Position numbers and translations under genes: made by a program
In this document: piece by piece, positions 5,103-5,321 of the stretch
How the letters are laid out: every line of letters starts with the position of its first letter
Position numbering within the stretch: the first letter of the stretch is position 1
Source: Candidatus Acetothermia bacterium JdFR-47
Lineage (GTDB): Bacteria > Bipolaricaulota > Bipolaricaulia > Bipolaricaulales > Bipolaricaulaceae
Length of the DNA: 5,321 bases
Assembly: GCA_002011415.1 (NCBI GenBank)
Contig: MTNI01000133.1
Span: 1-5,321 of the forward strand
Direction: 5' to 3'
Notes under the pieces: generated by a model
What the model saw: the letters and a program-made list of their open reading frames with translations, nothing else
The model's database searches: none
What the model was told of the DNA's origin: nothing

Positions 5103-5321
5103 GGCAAAGCCCAAGCCCACCCCTGAACCTGTTGCAGCTCGCCACCCCATGGAGCGGTTCCTACGCACGGACCGCCTCCCCCACATTTGGTGCGCCGGCT
5201 GCGGCCTTGGCACGGCCCTGTCCTGTTTCCTCTACGCCCTGGACGAGCTCGGCTGGGACCCGGACTCGCTGGCGGTGGTGTCCGGGATCGGCTGCGCCGG
5301 GCGGGTGGCGGGTTACGTGCG
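5092..5321 (+). CDS. korB: 2-oxoglutarate:ferredoxin oxidoreductase subunit beta (KorB), 5' part
   Basis: The first 76 codons plus two bases; the gene runs off the right edge. After a 19-residue basic and proline-rich leader comes MERFLRTDRLPHIWCAGCG, the typical start of KorB. Cys34 and Cys37 (W-C-x2-C-G) and Cys68 (in SGIGCAGR) match three of the four [4Fe-4S] ligands of the beta subunit. The 34-residue step from the first to the third ligand equals that reported for the Sulfolobus enzyme (C12, C15, C46). The fourth ligand and the TPP-binding GDGD motif must lie beyond the window. The beta subunit binds TPP and the cluster and hands electrons on to the KorD ferredoxin subunit. The start ATG lies within the end of korA (11-base overlap) behind a good SD. 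A gamma subunit gene (korC) probably follows, but it is not visible. Confidence 0.92.
   Translation, partial: MPLKAKPKPTPEPVAARHPMERFLRTDRLPHIWCAGCGLGTALSCFLYALDELGWDPDSLAVVSGIGCAGRVAGYV

Noticed and set aside
4215..5213. 332-codon open frame on the minus strand
   Set aside because: It is antisense to the well-supported korA and the start of korB, has low-complexity H/R/P/G-rich composition and no family motif.

Overview
The window is a single, completely filled, plus-strand operon segment from a GC-rich, anaerobic-type prokaryote. It reads like a bacterium: strong GGAGG Shine-Dalgarno (SD) sites precede most genes and GTG starts occur. No taxonomic marker is present. GC richness and gene content would fit an uncultured anaerobic lineage (Bipolaricaulota or Desulfobacterota-like bacteria are guesses only).

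Layout: (1) the last 26 codons of a probable hydrogenase maturation protease (1-81); (2) a short HdrC-like two-[4Fe-4S] protein (66-470); (3) an HdrB-like protein with two CCG cysteine motifs (467-1348); (4) a fumarate reductase/TfrB-type iron-sulfur subunit with one [2Fe-2S] and two [4Fe-4S] motifs (1345-2028); (5) a fumarate reductase/succinate dehydrogenase-type flavoprotein (2038-3695), which in this sequence is broken by a one-base frameshift near 2208-2211; (6) korD, an 88-residue two-cluster ferredoxin subunit (3692-3958); (7) korA (3948-5102); (8) the start of korB (5092 to beyond the right edge) of 2-oxoglutarate:ferredoxin oxidoreductase.

Genes 2-5 look like a soluble, split version of the methanogen thiol:fumarate reductase TfrAB, in which the FrdB-like and HdrB-like parts are separate polypeptides and an HdrC-like protein is added. 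No membrane-anchor (FrdC/FrdD) gene lies among them. Genes 6-8 encode the enzyme that interconverts succinyl-CoA and 2-oxoglutarate with ferredoxin. Together they cover two redox steps on either side of succinate: fumarate/succinate and succinyl-CoA/2-oxoglutarate. The pairing suits a reductive (or reversible, ferredoxin-linked) branch of the TCA cycle; the succinyl-CoA synthetase that would join them is not in the window.

Six of seven gene junctions overlap (three by ATGA, the others by 11 or 16 bases), and the only gap is 9 bases. This points to one transcript with translational coupling. I see no intergenic promoter, terminator, RNA gene, mobile element or CRISPR array, and no stretch without a gene. 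The main items for a second look are the frameshift in the flavoprotein gene, the split fumarate reductase with an HdrBC module, the replacement of the FAD-linking histidine by asparagine, and the possible hydrogenase link upstream.
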